NCBI GenBank assembly: GCA_944322335.1
Contig: CALUOU010000019.1
Location: 1 to 32,909 of the forward strand
Direction: 5' to 3'
DNA from: an uncultured Bacteroides sp.
GTDB taxonomy: Bacteria; Bacteroidota; Bacteroidia; Bacteroidales; Bacteroidaceae
DNA: 32,909 bases
The notes beneath the pieces were generated by a model. It was not told the DNA's origin. It did not search any database and worked only from the letters and a program-made list of their open reading frames with translations. Positions 1 to 8,536 of this stretch are shown in pieces (the first letter of the stretch is position 1; every line of letters begins with the position of its first letter). The translations under genes were made by a program, and so were the position numbers.

Positions 1-116
1 TGTGCTTTTTGTAGGGCGCATAGAAAAACAAAAAGGACTAGTGGCATTAATCAAGACTTTTGAGGGGACGGATTACACCTGAAAATTGTAGATGACAAGC
101 TGTTGTAAACCATCCG

Positions 117-1370
117 TCATTCTTCCAACATCCATCTCCAGACCGGCACAATCTCCACCTGCAAAGTTCCTGCGACAACTGTCCCTTCTTCGTTGTAGGT
201 GATGATCAGCGCACGTTTCAAGGGTCTGAAAGCATGGAGCTTGGCTAAGGCGGAGGCTTCACGGTCACGGGTCTCTTGGGAGGCAAGGCTGTAAGACACT
301 TGGATACCCAGCTGCTCAGAGGGAACGAAGAAATCCGCTTCTACGTTGCGGTTGTAATAAAACAGGCCGTCGCCGTATTGGCGGTAGAGGCAGATTGCCA
401 CAAGGTTTTCAAGCAGCTTGCTTTCAGGATGGATGAGAAAGAGATTCAGAATGCCGTTGTCGTAAAAATAATGTTTCTGCAGCACCTCCCGTTGCGGAAT
501 GGTATCGGTAAAGTTTGATATGGAGAAGCAGAGAAACGATTCTTTTAAATAGGATAAATAGGTGGATATGGTATTCCGGTTTATTTTGGTGCCATCACCT
601 TGCAGGATGTTTTGAAGCCGCTTTACAGCTGTCGGCTGCATTACACTATCGGCAAGTTTCCGGATGAGAAGCGTCATGCTCCGTTCGTTGCGGATACCTT
701 TCCGGATAATAATATCCGAGTAGAGCACTTTCTGGTAAAGCGATGTGAGCCACAGGCGTTTATCGGCGAAAGAGAATGATTCAGCCAACCCACCGAAATG
801 AAAATAATCGCTAAGCAGACGCACAACATCCGCTTTTTGAGACGTGAGGTGCCAGTGTGGTTGAAGCGTCACTCCTTTGTACTGTAGATATTCAGAAAAA
901 GTGAAAGGCCAAATCTCTTGTATAAGGAATCGGCCTCCAAGCGTAGAAGCTATTTCCCTGCTCAACATGTGCGCATTACTGCCGGTAATGAATACACGCC
1001 GCCCTTCATCGGCAAGTCTTCTGGCAAAATGTTCCCAGCCGCTAATGTTTTGGATTTCGTCGAGGAAAATTATCGGCTCATTGGCAAAGAGTTCGTGGTA
1101 GGCATCGATGATGATGTGTAAGTCTTCTTTTTTTATGTCGGTAATCCGTTCATCCTCGAAATTGACAAATAGGATTTCATGCGCATTATGTCCTTCACGT
1201 AGCAAGTGCTGGATATATTGGTAAAGCGTATATGTTTTTCCGGCGCGACGCATTCCGACAAGAACATAATTTCCTGCCGGATCTATTGTTATGTTGCGTT
1301 TTTGCAACTTTATGTTTTTAATGAAATCTTGTTGCCACAAGATGATTTCTTGAATGACTTTCTTTTCCAT
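117..1370 (-). CDS. AAA+ ATPase with DUF4143-type C-terminus
   Basis: 417 aa. A Walker A motif (GMRRAGKT, residues 39-46) and a Walker B region (PIIFLDEIQN, around residue 100) mark a P-loop ATPase. The arrangement of ATPase followed by a winged-helix and nuclease-like C-terminal part (EADFFVP, then YNEEGTVV near the end) is that of the AAA_14/DUF4143 family, which is abundant in Bacteroidetes and has no firmly assigned role. No signal peptide or membrane segment is seen. The gene stands alone; its start is supported by a Bacteroides -7 box just upstream. The family call is firm, the biological role is not known. Confidence 0.85.
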   Translation of the reverse strand: MEKKVIQEIILWQQDFIKNIKLQKRNITIDPAGNYVLVGMRRAGKTYTLYQYIQHLLREGHNAHEILFVNFEDERITDIKKEDLHIIIDAYHELFANEPIIFLDEIQNISGWEHFARRLADEGRRVFITGSNAHMLSREIASTLGGRFLIQEIWPFTFSEYLQYKGVTLQPHWHLTSQKADVVRLLSDYFHFGGLAESFSFADKRLWLTSLYQKVLYSDIIIRKGIRNERSMTLLIRKLADSVMQPTAVKRLQNILQGDGTKINRNTISTYLSYLKESFLCFSISNFTDTIPQREVLQKHYFYDNGILNLFLIHPESKLLENLVAICLYRQYGDGLFYYNRNVEADFFVPSEQLGIQVSYSLASQETRDREASALAKLHAFRPLKRALIITYNEEGTVVAGTLQVEIVPVWRWMLEE

Positions 1371-1390
1371 ATCCTTGTTTGTTTTGAAAG

Positions 1391-1398
1391 CAAAGATA
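1391..1398 (-). promoter_or_regulatory. Bacteroides -7 promoter box for the AAA+ ATPase gene
   Basis: Read on the minus strand this is TATCTTTG, matching TAnnTTTG, about 20 nt upstream of the ATG of the ATPase gene. No good -33 TTTG is visible at the usual distance; a 12-bp inverted repeat occupies that position instead. Confidence 0.6.
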
Positions 1399-1412
1399 AC
1401 TAAAATTATTCT

Positions 1413-1447
1413 ATAAAGAGCATAATCCGGTGAAATATGCTCTTTAT
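1413..1447. repeat. 12-bp perfect inverted repeat between divergent genes
   Basis: ATAAAGAGCATA at 1413-1424 is perfectly complemented by TATGCTCTTTAT at 1436-1447, with an 11-nt spacer. It lies between the divergent ATPase and radical SAM genes and covers the expected -33 position of the ATPase promoter. There is no adjoining T-run, so it looks more like an operator than a terminator; this is inference. Confidence 0.6.
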
Positions 1448-1526
1448 GGAGTGCATATTTCTCTGATTTATGTTCCTTACGAGATAAAAACCATTCGAAT
1501 AATCAAATATAAACACATATTTAGTA

Positions 1527-2594
1527 ATGTCAAGTACAAACATTCCGCGTCCTACGGACGCAAGCATCATTTTGACGTATCGCTGTCCGATGCGTTGCCA
1601 GATGTGTAATATCTGGCAGAATCCTACAAAAAAGAGTGAGGAAATCAAGGCGACTGACTTACGGTCATTGCCTCAACTGAAGTTTATCAATCTGACGGGC
1701 GGCGAGCCTTTCATCCGGGAGGATCTGGAGGAGATTGTGGAAGAGTGCTACAAGCATTCGCCTCGTATCGTCATCTCTACATCGGGATGGTTTGAAGACC
1801 GTGTAGTGGCTCTAGCCAAGAAGTTCCCGAATATCGGCATCCGTATCTCGATCGAGGGATTGAGTCAGAAGAATGATGAGCTGCGGGGCCATGCGGGCGG
1901 ATTTGATAAAGGGTTGCGCACCCTGCTTACCTTAAAGCACATGGGGCTGAAGGATATCGGTTTCGGCTGTACGGTCTCCAACCATAACTCGAAGGATATG
2001 CTTTCGCTTTACCAGCTGTCCTTGTCACTGGGTATGGAGTTTGCCACGGCGGCTTTCCACAACTCTTATTATTTCCATAAGAGCGACAACGTGATTACGA
2101 ACAAGGAGGAGGTGACGAATAACTTCAAGCAGCTGATAGAATGGCAGCTGCAGGAGAAACATCCGAAGAGTTGGTTCCGTGCATGGTTTAATATGGGATT
2201 GATCAACTATATCGAAGGCGGAAGGAGGATGTTGCCTTGCGAAGCGGGTATGGTGAATTTCTTCATTGACCCATGGGGCGAAGTGATGCCTTGCAACGGA
2301 CTGGAAGAACGTTATTGGAAGGAAAGCATGGGCAATATCCACGACAAGCCGTTTATGGAGATATGGGAAAGCGAACAGGCGCAGAAAGTGCGTGCGATGG
2401 TACGGAAATGTCCGAAGAACTGCTGGATGGTGGGGACGGCCAGCCCCGTGATGCACAAGTATGTGAAATATCCGGCCAAATGGGCTTTGCAAAACAAGCT
2501 GCGTTCCTTGCAAGGCAAGCCGGCCTGCATCGATCCGAAATGGTGTGACGTGGGACAGGATCCGTGCCAAGGAGATTTGAGGGAGAAGTTTTAA
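1527..2594 (+). CDS. Radical SAM protein
   Basis: 355 aa. The radical SAM cluster motif CxxxCxxC is at C20, C24 and C27 (CPMRCQMC), followed by the GGEP SAM-binding motif near residue 60. The C-terminal part has further cysteines (LPCEAG, MPCNG, KCPKNC and two near the end) as in SPASM-type domains that hold auxiliary iron-sulfur clusters. It is the first gene of a plus-strand run that continues with an acyltransferase 18 nt downstream and then glycan genes, so it may modify a lipid, sugar or peptide in envelope biosynthesis; the substrate cannot be read from the sequence. Confidence 0.88.
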   Translation: MSSTNIPRPTDASIILTYRCPMRCQMCNIWQNPTKKSEEIKATDLRSLPQLKFINLTGGEPFIREDLEEIVEECYKHSPRIVISTSGWFEDRVVALAKKFPNIGIRISIEGLSQKNDELRGHAGGFDKGLRTLLTLKHMGLKDIGFGCTVSNHNSKDMLSLYQLSLSLGMEFATAAFHNSYYFHKSDNVITNKEEVTNNFKQLIEWQLQEKHPKSWFRAWFNMGLINYIEGGRRMLPCEAGMVNFFIDPWGEVMPCNGLEERYWKESMGNIHDKPFMEIWESEQAQKVRAMVRKCPKNCWMVGTASPVMHKYVKYPAKWALQNKLRSLQGKPACIDPKWCDVGQDPCQGDLREKF

Positions 2595-2612
2595 GAGAGG
2601 AAGGAGTGCGAT

Positions 2613-3683
2613 ATGAGTAGCAAAATGTTGCCCCCCCATTGTTTAATAAACGTTAACAATGAACGGTATGCTTCGCTTGACGGGTTGAGGGCGTATGCGG
2701 CATTGGGCATTGTCTTGATGCACGTGTTGGCAAACATCTGTGTAAAGCCTGAAGAGAATTATCTGACAACGGACTTGATTCCTTTTTTCTCGAACTTCAC
2801 TTTGCTTTTTATGGTCGTGAGCGGTTTCTCCTTGTGTTGCGGCTATTATCAGCGGGTGAAAGAAGGATCGATAACGCCGGCCTCGTTTTATAAGAAACGC
2901 TATGTGCGTATCTTGCCGTTCTTTGCCATTCTGTGTTTGACAGACTTTGCCATTTCACCAAGTCTCGGCTCGCTCTATGAGGTGTTTGCCAATCTGACGC
3001 TTTGTTTCGGACTGCTGCCACCGTCCACAACGATTGAAGTCATCGGAGTGGGTTGGTTCTTGGGAGTGGTTTTTCTGTTCTATATGCTGTTCCCGTTTTT
3101 CGTCTTTTTGCTTGACAACAGACGCAGGGCATGGTTCGCGTTTGCCGCAGCGATGATATTTGCCTGTCTTTCCATTGTATATTATGGAGATCCAGGACGC
3201 AAATGCATGGTGTTCTGTGCTCCGCTGTTCTTCTCAGGAGGCTTGGCTTATCTGTATCGTGAACGTATTTCCAAATTCGGAGGAAGGCACCCCATAGCTT
3301 GCGGATTCTTGGCGCTTGCCATCACAGTGGGGTATTTTGTCTTTAAAGGGGGAATTGCTGGCGGCGTGGCATCTTATGTTGCTGAATGGCTGCTGTTTTC
3401 GCTTTGGCTGGTTTATGCCATCGGTTCCGTCGGCAAACTGCTCAACAATAGAGTGGTGAGGTATCTAAGTGGGATAAGCATGGAGGTTTATTTGGCTCAC
3501 ATGCTGGTGTTCAGAGCGGTAGAGAGGGTTCATTTGGAGAAACTTGTCAGTCAGCCTTGGGCACTTTATATTCTTACCTCAATATTTACGATTGCTGGAG
3601 TGGTGGTTTTCGCGCATGTAATGAAATACTACGTGGTGGAAAAGGCCATGCGGACACGCATGCGGCTGTTGTTCGGACTTTAA
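2613..3683 (+). CDS. Membrane acyltransferase (OafA/YrhL, acyltransferase 3 family)
   Basis: 356 aa with about ten hydrophobic helices. The N-terminus (SLDGLRAYAALGIVLMHV) has the Arg and His spacing typical of the acyltransferase 3 family, which O-acylates sugars of surface polysaccharides, lipid A or peptidoglycan from the inner membrane. Length fits the family. The ATG is 18 nt after the radical SAM stop, suggesting co-transcription. Downstream glycosyltransferase and YjbH-like genes support a role in decorating an exported glycan. The acyl group and acceptor are unknown. Confidence 0.88.
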   Translation: MSSKMLPPHCLINVNNERYASLDGLRAYAALGIVLMHVLANICVKPEENYLTTDLIPFFSNFTLLFMVVSGFSLCCGYYQRVKEGSITPASFYKKRYVRILPFFAILCLTDFAISPSLGSLYEVFANLTLCFGLLPPSTTIEVIGVGWFLGVVFLFYMLFPFFVFLLDNRRRAWFAFAAAMIFACLSIVYYGDPGRKCMVFCAPLFFSGGLAYLYRERISKFGGRHPIACGFLALAITVGYFVFKGGIAGGVASYVAEWLLFSLWLVYAIGSVGKLLNNRVVRYLSGISMEVYLAHMLVFRAVERVHLEKLVSQPWALYILTSIFTIAGVVVFAHVMKYYVVEKAMRTRMRLLFGL

Positions 3684-3691
3684 GGGAGGCT

Positions 3692-3802
3692 TTATCGTTT
3701 CCTTTCCCCTTTTATCCATAGCCAGAGGGCTGCAAGACAGGCAATGCTGATGATGCAGGCGTAGGAAATTGTTTCTTTGATCTGTTTAAAATATCTTTTC
3801 AT
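3692..3802 (-). CDS. Small single-helix membrane protein (36 aa, unrecognised)
   Basis: An ATG-started frame of 36 codons on the minus strand in the gap between the acyltransferase and the glycosyltransferase. It has basic ends (MKRYFKQIK and KGERKR) and one hydrophobic stretch (YACIISIACLAALWLWI), the layout of a small inner-membrane protein with both ends positively charged. A good -7 box (3839-3846) lies upstream on the same strand, which argues that it is expressed. The longer frame upstream of this ATG is antisense to the glycosyltransferase and is not credible. Function unknown. Confidence 0.45.
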   Translation of the reverse strand: MKRYFKQIKETISYACIISIACLAALWLWIKGERKR

Positions 3803-3838
3803 AAGAGTTCTATGGCTTTGCTGGCGGCAAATTGTCGG

Positions 3839-3846
3839 CAAAGTTA
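3839..3846 (-). promoter_or_regulatory. Bacteroides -7 box for the 36-aa minus-strand ORF
   Basis: Minus-strand reading TAACTTTG matches TAnnTTTG and lies 36 nt upstream of the small ORF's ATG. No clear -33 element was seen. Confidence 0.45.
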
Positions 3847-3874
3847 GGATTTTCAATTTAAAATAAAGCATTTT

Positions 3875-4978
3875 ATGAGGAAAATAGTTGTTACCGGCAC
3901 CCGTGGCATTCCAAACATCATGGGAGGCGTGGAGACGCATTGCGAGGAGCTGTTTCCCCGAATGGCGCGGCGTGGCTTTGACGTGACTGTCATCCGGAGG
4001 AACAATTATGTGACTGACTGCCTGACGGAGTGGAACGGTGTCAGGCTGGTGAACGTAGAAAGTCCGAAGAAGAAATCGTTTGAAGCCATTGTCCATACGT
4101 TCCGTGCCATTAACGAAGCGAAACGGCTTGGAGCAGACATTCTGCATATTCATGCCATAGGTCCGGCATTGCTTGTCCCTTACGCCAAGATGTTGGGCAT
4201 GAAGGTGGTGTTCACCCATCATGGTCCTGATTATGACCGTGACAAGTGGGGATTCGCGGCAAAGACGATGCTGAAACTCGGTGAACGCATGGGTTGCATG
4301 TTTGCTGATGAGGTGATTGTCATATCCGATGTGATCCGTAATCTGATAAAACGGAAATACGGCAGGACACAGCATGTACACCTTATATATAATGGTGTCT
4401 CGCAGCCGGAGATATGTGACTATCCGGAGTATTTCGAGGAACTGGGCATTGAAAAAGGGAGGTATATCTTAGGCATGTGCCGTTTTGTGCCGGAAAAGAA
4501 CCTGCATCACCTGATTGACGCATATGTTGAGATGAGAAGGGAGAAGAATGTTCATACGGATGTCAAGCTGGTGTTGGCCGGCGATGCGGATTTCGAGGAC
4601 GATTATTCCCGCCGCTTGAAGCGGATGGCTATAGAAAACGGGGTGGTGCTGACGGGATTTGTCAAGGGGCGCAAGCTGCATTCTTTGTTGACGAATTGCT
4701 GTTGCTATTGTTTGCCTTCGAGCCATGAGGGACTGCCCATAGCCTTGCTGGAAGCGATGAGCTATGGGGTGCCGGTGGTGGTGAGCGACATACCTGCGAA
4801 TCTGGAAGTGGGATTGCCTGAGGAGGATTATTTTCCGTGTGGAGACATAGAGGCACTTGCCGGAAAACTTAAACATGTGATGGAAGAGGCTTTTCACCAT
4901 GTAACCTATGATATGGAGAAATATGATTGGGAACGGATAGCCGATGAGGTGGCTGCCATTTATCGGGGAATGATCTAA
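3875..4978 (+). CDS. Glycosyltransferase family 4
   Basis: 367 aa, GT-B fold. The N-terminus has the glycine-rich acceptor-side loop (TGTRGIPNIMGGVETHCEEL) and the C-terminal half has the retaining GT4 signature E-x7-E at E285 and E293 within a SSHEGLP...LLEAM region. These enzymes transfer a sugar from an NDP- or GDP-sugar on the cytosolic face of the inner membrane. The neighbouring acyltransferase and YjbH-like protein place it in surface or extracellular polysaccharide assembly. The opening residues resemble rhamnosyl- or mannosyltransferases, but the sugar is not determinable. Confidence 0.9.
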   Translation: MRKIVVTGTRGIPNIMGGVETHCEELFPRMARRGFDVTVIRRNNYVTDCLTEWNGVRLVNVESPKKKSFEAIVHTFRAINEAKRLGADILHIHAIGPALLVPYAKMLGMKVVFTHHGPDYDRDKWGFAAKTMLKLGERMGCMFADEVIVISDVIRNLIKRKYGRTQHVHLIYNGVSQPEICDYPEYFEELGIEKGRYILGMCRFVPEKNLHHLIDAYVEMRREKNVHTDVKLVLAGDADFEDDYSRRLKRMAIENGVVLTGFVKGRKLHSLLTNCCCYCLPSSHEGLPIALLEAMSYGVPVVVSDIPANLEVGLPEEDYFPCGDIEALAGKLKHVMEEAFHHVTYDMEKYDWERIADEVAAIYRGMI

Positions 4979-4999
4979 CAAAAACAGATAGAGCGAACG

Positions 5000-5830
5000 A
5001 TGGGAAACGGTTTACAGAAATGGATGGCGGCATGGATAGGGATTGCCGCTTTGCTGGGGGCTGAAGTCTGCCAGGCTCAAGCCTTGCGCGGCACCACGGG
5101 CCTGCTGCATGCGCCCACGGCTGACATGCAGCGTGACAAGACGGTTATGATTGGCGGCAATGTGCTTCACCTCACGCCCTTGCACTACTTTAGCAGCAAC
5201 GAGGTGGACTATACGTTCAACTATTATTTGAATATCACGATTTTTCCTTGGCTGGAGATAGGCTATACCTGCACTGTCAACTATGCGGAGCATGGCTCTA
5301 ATTATTTCCCAAGGCAGTCATGGGGAAAGTACACCAACCAAGACCGTTCGTTTTACGGACGCTTGCGCTTGTGGAAGGAGGGATGGTGGAAGGGGTGGAC
5401 TCCACAAATAGTGTTTGGGGCGGACGATCCGGGCACTCATGAGTATGCTGGAGGCGGAGGCATCGGAAGCCGGGACAGCAACGGAGGGAACTGTGTGTTT
5501 ACACGCTGGTATCTGGCTGCTACCAAGCATTTTGAGTTTGAGGAAATTGGGACCTTGGGCACTCACCTTTCGTTTGTATGGGATAGGGGATTGCATATTG
5601 AGGCCGCCAACCGTCCTGCCGTAGGCGTGAATTTCAGATTGGGATTACCCGATGAGGGTTTCTGGCGGAAAGCTTTGAACGGTTTTAATCTGATGGCTGA
5701 ATATGACGCGCGCACATTTAACGTGGGCGGAACGTATTCCATCTGGAAAGACCGGATCAATGTGGTGGCTGAACTGAACGACGGGAAATATTTTTCAGGA
5801 GGAGTGTATTTCAAGGTTTGCCTGTTCTAG
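5000..5830 (+). CDS. YjbH-like outer-membrane protein
   Basis: 276 aa. A Sec signal peptide occupies about residues 1-26 (hydrophobic core WIGIAALLG, cleavage near CQAQA). The mature start (LRGTTGLLHAPTADM) and the many alternating aromatic strands ending in a strand with a C-terminal Phe are characteristic of the YjbH/WbfB type of outer-membrane beta-barrel associated with exopolysaccharide secretion. The ATG is 21 nt after the glycosyltransferase stop, so the two are probably co-transcribed. It is shorter than proteobacterial YjbH, likely one barrel only. Role in glycan export is inferred from family and context. Confidence 0.75.
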   Translation: MGNGLQKWMAAWIGIAALLGAEVCQAQALRGTTGLLHAPTADMQRDKTVMIGGNVLHLTPLHYFSSNEVDYTFNYYLNITIFPWLEIGYTCTVNYAEHGSNYFPRQSWGKYTNQDRSFYGRLRLWKEGWWKGWTPQIVFGADDPGTHEYAGGGGIGSRDSNGGNCVFTRWYLAATKHFEFEEIGTLGTHLSFVWDRGLHIEAANRPAVGVNFRLGLPDEGFWRKALNGFNLMAEYDARTFNVGGTYSIWKDRINVVAELNDGKYFSGGVYFKVCLF

Positions 5831-5871
5831 CAATTGGCGGTTAATGCCTGTCTGTGTTTGAGGAAAAAAGT

Positions 5872-5928
5872 GCCTTGGCGGTTGTCAGCGAGTGTGGGCT
5901 GATAGCGGCCAAGGCGTTTTTGTTTTTC
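5872..5928. terminator. Strong bidirectional intrinsic terminator
   Basis: An 18-bp stem (5872-5889 with 5898-5915; two G-T pairs, one mismatch) with an 8-nt loop is followed on the plus strand by a T-rich tract (5916-5928). The A-run at 5863-5869 gives a T-run on the minus strand. It separates the convergent YjbH-like and nadE genes and can serve both. Confidence 0.85.
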
Positions 5929-5938
5929 TCAGGGCTTG

Positions 5939-7867
5939 TTATTGCAACTCTTCAATCTCGCGGAGCCAAGCCTCGGAGGAAGCGTCACTGGGCATTCGCC
6001 AGTCTCCTCTCGGACTGATGGAGATGCTTCCCACTTTAGGTCCGTCGGGCAGGCAGGAGCGTTTGAATTGCTGGTTGAAGAACCGTCGGAAGAAAGTGGC
6101 CAGCCATTTCTTGATGGTCGTCTCATCGTAGCAGCCTTTGAATGTGCGGACAGCCAGGAAGTAGATTTTGGACGGTCGGAAACCGAAGCGCAAGAAATAG
6201 TAGAGGAAAAAGTCGTGCAGTTCGTAGGGACCGACCAGGTCTTCCGTGATCTGTTGGATGTTGCCTTGTTCGTCGGCGGGGATCAGTTCCGGGCTGATGG
6301 GAGTGTCTACAATGTCGAGCAAGGTGTTTCGTGAGACAGGATCCATATCGTTTTCGCTCACCCATTTCACCAGGTGTTTTACCAATGTCTTGGGCACACC
6401 GCCATTGACACCGTACATGGAAATGTGGTCTCCATTATAGGTGGCCCATCCTAAGGCCAGTTCTGACAAGTCTCCTGTGCCGACAACCAGTCCTCCGGTT
6501 TGATTGGCTATGTCCATCAGTACTTGGGTGCGTTCGCGAGCCTGTGCGTTCTCATAAACGGCATCGTGTTTCTGTTCGTCATGCCCAATGTCTTCAAAAT
6601 GCTGGAGACAAGCGGCTTTGATGCTGATCTCGCGCACTGTGACACCCAGTGAGTTCATCAGGCTGACTGCATTCGCATGTGTGCGGTCTGTTGTCCCGAA
6701 TCCTGGCATGGTGACACCGATGATATCTTTTCGTTTCCAGCCTAATTTGTCAAAGGTCTTGACACACACCAGCAAGGCCAGGGTGGAGTCCAATCCGCCG
6801 GATATGCCTACCACTGCGCTTTTGGCATGCGTGTGTACAAGCCGTTTGGCCAGACCTGACACCTGAATGGAGAAGATTTCCTCGCAGCGTCCGTCCAGTT
6901 CCGGCCCTTGTGGCACGAAAGGATGGGCGTTGAAGGTGCGGGTCAGGCTAAGCTCCTTGCTGTTGGTGTATTCGGTGGAAATGCGGATAGGGGCGACGGC
7001 GGGCGTATAAGTCCGGCATGTGGCAAACGTGGTATTTACTCGCCGTTCGGTGCGGAGGCGTTCCACGTCAATCTCGCTGATGACCACTTGCGGTTCCAAA
7101 GAGAAACGTTTGCTTTCGCTCAGTAAAGCGCCGTTTTCGTAGATCAATCCATTGCCGGCAAATACCACATCGGTGGTAGATTCCCCAAAACCGCAGGAGC
7201 TGAACACATAGCCGGCAATGCAGCGTGCGGACTGTTGCTTGATCAGGGAGCGTAAGTAAGCATGTTTGCCAATGGCCTCATCATCGGCGGAAAGGTTGAA
7301 AATGATTTCGGCACCTTGGAGAGCCAGGGTAGAGCTGGGCGGAATGGGAGCCCACAGATCCTCACAGATTTCGATGCCGAAAGTTGTGTCTGAGGTCTCA
7401 AACAGCAGGTTCCTTCCCAGGGGAGCGATTTGCCCGCAGAGGCGCACTTGCGTTTCCTCTATTTCGCAGGCGGAAGTAAACCAGCGTTTTTCATAAAACT
7501 CTTTGTAATTGGGCAGATATGTTTTCCCCACAACGCCTAATATCTTGCCTTTTTGAAAGACTACGGCCGCGTTCAGCAGGGCGCCGTTTAAGGGGACAGG
7601 CATGCCCACGATGGAGATGATGTCGAGTTGCCGGGTGTTGTTCAATACCTGAATCAATCCCATTTCCGCCTCTTCCAGCAGCAATTGCTGGGCAAACAGG
7701 TCTCCGCAAGTATATCCCGTCAGACTAAGTTCGGGAAAAGTGATAATCTGCACGCCCTTTCCGTCTGCAATGAGAATCTCTTTTTCTATCTGGGTGGAAT
7801 TGAACTTGCAATCTCCCACCTTTACACAGGGCACTGCCGTTGCTACTTTGACAAATCCGTAGTTCAT
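5939..7867 (-). CDS. nadE: Glutamine-dependent NAD+ synthetase
   Basis: 642 aa, the two-domain form. The N-terminal nitrilase-type glutaminase domain shows the catalytic Glu (TFPELSLTGYTCGD), Lys (KTYLPNYKEFYEKR) and Cys (FGIEICEDLWAP). The C-terminal synthetase domain has the PP-loop SGGLDSTLAL that binds ATP and a conserved GTGDLSELALGW region. It amidates deamido-NAD+ using glutamine-derived ammonia, the last step of NAD biosynthesis, in the cytosol. It stands alone, with its own -7 box upstream and a shared terminator downstream. Length is normal for the family. Confidence 0.97.
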   Translation of the reverse strand: MNYGFVKVATAVPCVKVGDCKFNSTQIEKEILIADGKGVQIITFPELSLTGYTCGDLFAQQLLLEEAEMGLIQVLNNTRQLDIISIVGMPVPLNGALLNAAVVFQKGKILGVVGKTYLPNYKEFYEKRWFTSACEIEETQVRLCGQIAPLGRNLLFETSDTTFGIEICEDLWAPIPPSSTLALQGAEIIFNLSADDEAIGKHAYLRSLIKQQSARCIAGYVFSSCGFGESTTDVVFAGNGLIYENGALLSESKRFSLEPQVVISEIDVERLRTERRVNTTFATCRTYTPAVAPIRISTEYTNSKELSLTRTFNAHPFVPQGPELDGRCEEIFSIQVSGLAKRLVHTHAKSAVVGISGGLDSTLALLVCVKTFDKLGWKRKDIIGVTMPGFGTTDRTHANAVSLMNSLGVTVREISIKAACLQHFEDIGHDEQKHDAVYENAQARERTQVLMDIANQTGGLVVGTGDLSELALGWATYNGDHISMYGVNGGVPKTLVKHLVKWVSENDMDPVSRNTLLDIVDTPISPELIPADEQGNIQQITEDLVGPYELHDFFLYYFLRFGFRPSKIYFLAVRTFKGCYDETTIKKWLATFFRRFFNQQFKRSCLPDGPKVGSISISPRGDWRMPSDASSEAWLREIEELQ

Positions 7868-7902
7868 ATGCTATATAATATAATAAGGTGTATTATCGCT
7901 TG

Positions 7903-7910
7903 CAAAAATA
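7903..7910 (-). promoter_or_regulatory. Bacteroides -7 box for nadE
   Basis: Minus-strand reading TATTTTTG matches TAnnTTTG, 35 nt upstream of the nadE ATG at 7867. No clear -33 TTTG is seen. Confidence 0.5.
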
Positions 7911-7991
7911 GGAAATAGTTTGCATACCCCCTAATAAGAAGCAAACAAATCCTAAAAAAGTATTTTTCCCATCGTTTTTTTAGGAGATTTC

Positions 7992-8022
7992 TTTGGTATT
8001 CTATAGAAAAGGATTACCTTTG
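7992..8022 (+). promoter_or_regulatory. Bacteroides promoter for the Fur/PerR-rubrerythrin operon
   Basis: TTTG at 7992-7995 and TACCTTTG at 8015-8022 are separated by 19 bp, a full match to the Bacteroides primary sigma-factor promoter. Transcription would start near 8029, leaving a leader of about 50 nt that contains a PerR-like palindrome. Confidence 0.8.
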
Positions 8023-8037
8023 CAATGAAAATAAAAA

Positions 8038-8050
8038 TGTAATCATTACA
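8038..8050. promoter_or_regulatory. PerR/Fur-like operator palindrome
   Basis: TGTAATCATTACA is a perfect 6-1-6 inverted repeat just after the predicted transcription start of the Fur-family gene. It closely resembles PerR boxes (TTATAATnATTATAA type). Position in the early transcribed region suggests autorepression and peroxide- or metal-responsive control of the regulator and rubrerythrin; the regulatory role is inferred. Confidence 0.7.
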
Positions 8051-8079
8051 AATTTAATAAGAGAACAGCTTTAAGGAAT

Positions 8080-8508
8080 ATGGATGCAGTAAGTCGGTTG
8101 GAAACACATCATGTCAGGTTGTCGGTGCAACGCATCGCCATCATGCGCTACTTGATGGAACACCTTACGCATCCGACGGTGGACGAGATCTACACAGCTC
8201 TTTCCCCATCCATTCCTACGCTATCGAAGACGACAGTGTATAACGCCCTGAAATTGTTGAGCGAGCAAGGAGCCATACAGACGCTGACAATAGACGAGCA
8301 CTACACATGTTACGATGCTGAGATTCTTCCTCATGCGCATTTTTTGTGCAAGCGCTGCGGCAAGATATACGATGTGGAAGGCGGTGTGGGGAAGGTGAAG
8401 GAAATCGAAGGGCATTGCGTGCAGGAAGTCCATGCTTACTACAAGGGGATTTGTAAAGATTGCCAAGAGAAAGAAGTTTTTTTAAAAGAAAACGAGATAA
8501 CTAACTGA
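8080..8508 (+). CDS. Fur-family regulator, PerR-like
   Basis: 142 aa. The N-terminal winged helix (SVQRIAIMRYL, then TLSKTTVYNALKLL as recognition helix) and C-terminal dimer domain are typical of Fur/PerR. Two CxxC pairs for structural zinc are at C90/C93 and C125/C128, with the PHAHF metal-site segment just before the first pair. It sits 28 nt upstream of a rubrerythrin gene in one operon and downstream of a PerR-like box, which favours a peroxide-sensing PerR role over iron-sensing Fur. A direct distinction between the two from sequence is not certain. Confidence 0.9.
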   Translation: MDAVSRLETHHVRLSVQRIAIMRYLMEHLTHPTVDEIYTALSPSIPTLSKTTVYNALKLLSEQGAIQTLTIDEHYTCYDAEILPHAHFLCKRCGKIYDVEGGVGKVKEIEGHCVQEVHAYYKGICKDCQEKEVFLKENEITN

Positions 8509-8536
8509 ATTATTCATTTTTTAAACTCAGAAGACA

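Noticed and set aside
2025..2639. Long minus-strand frame of 204 codons
   Set aside because: It is antisense to the radical SAM gene, has the His/Leu-rich composition of an antisense shadow, and has no domain features.
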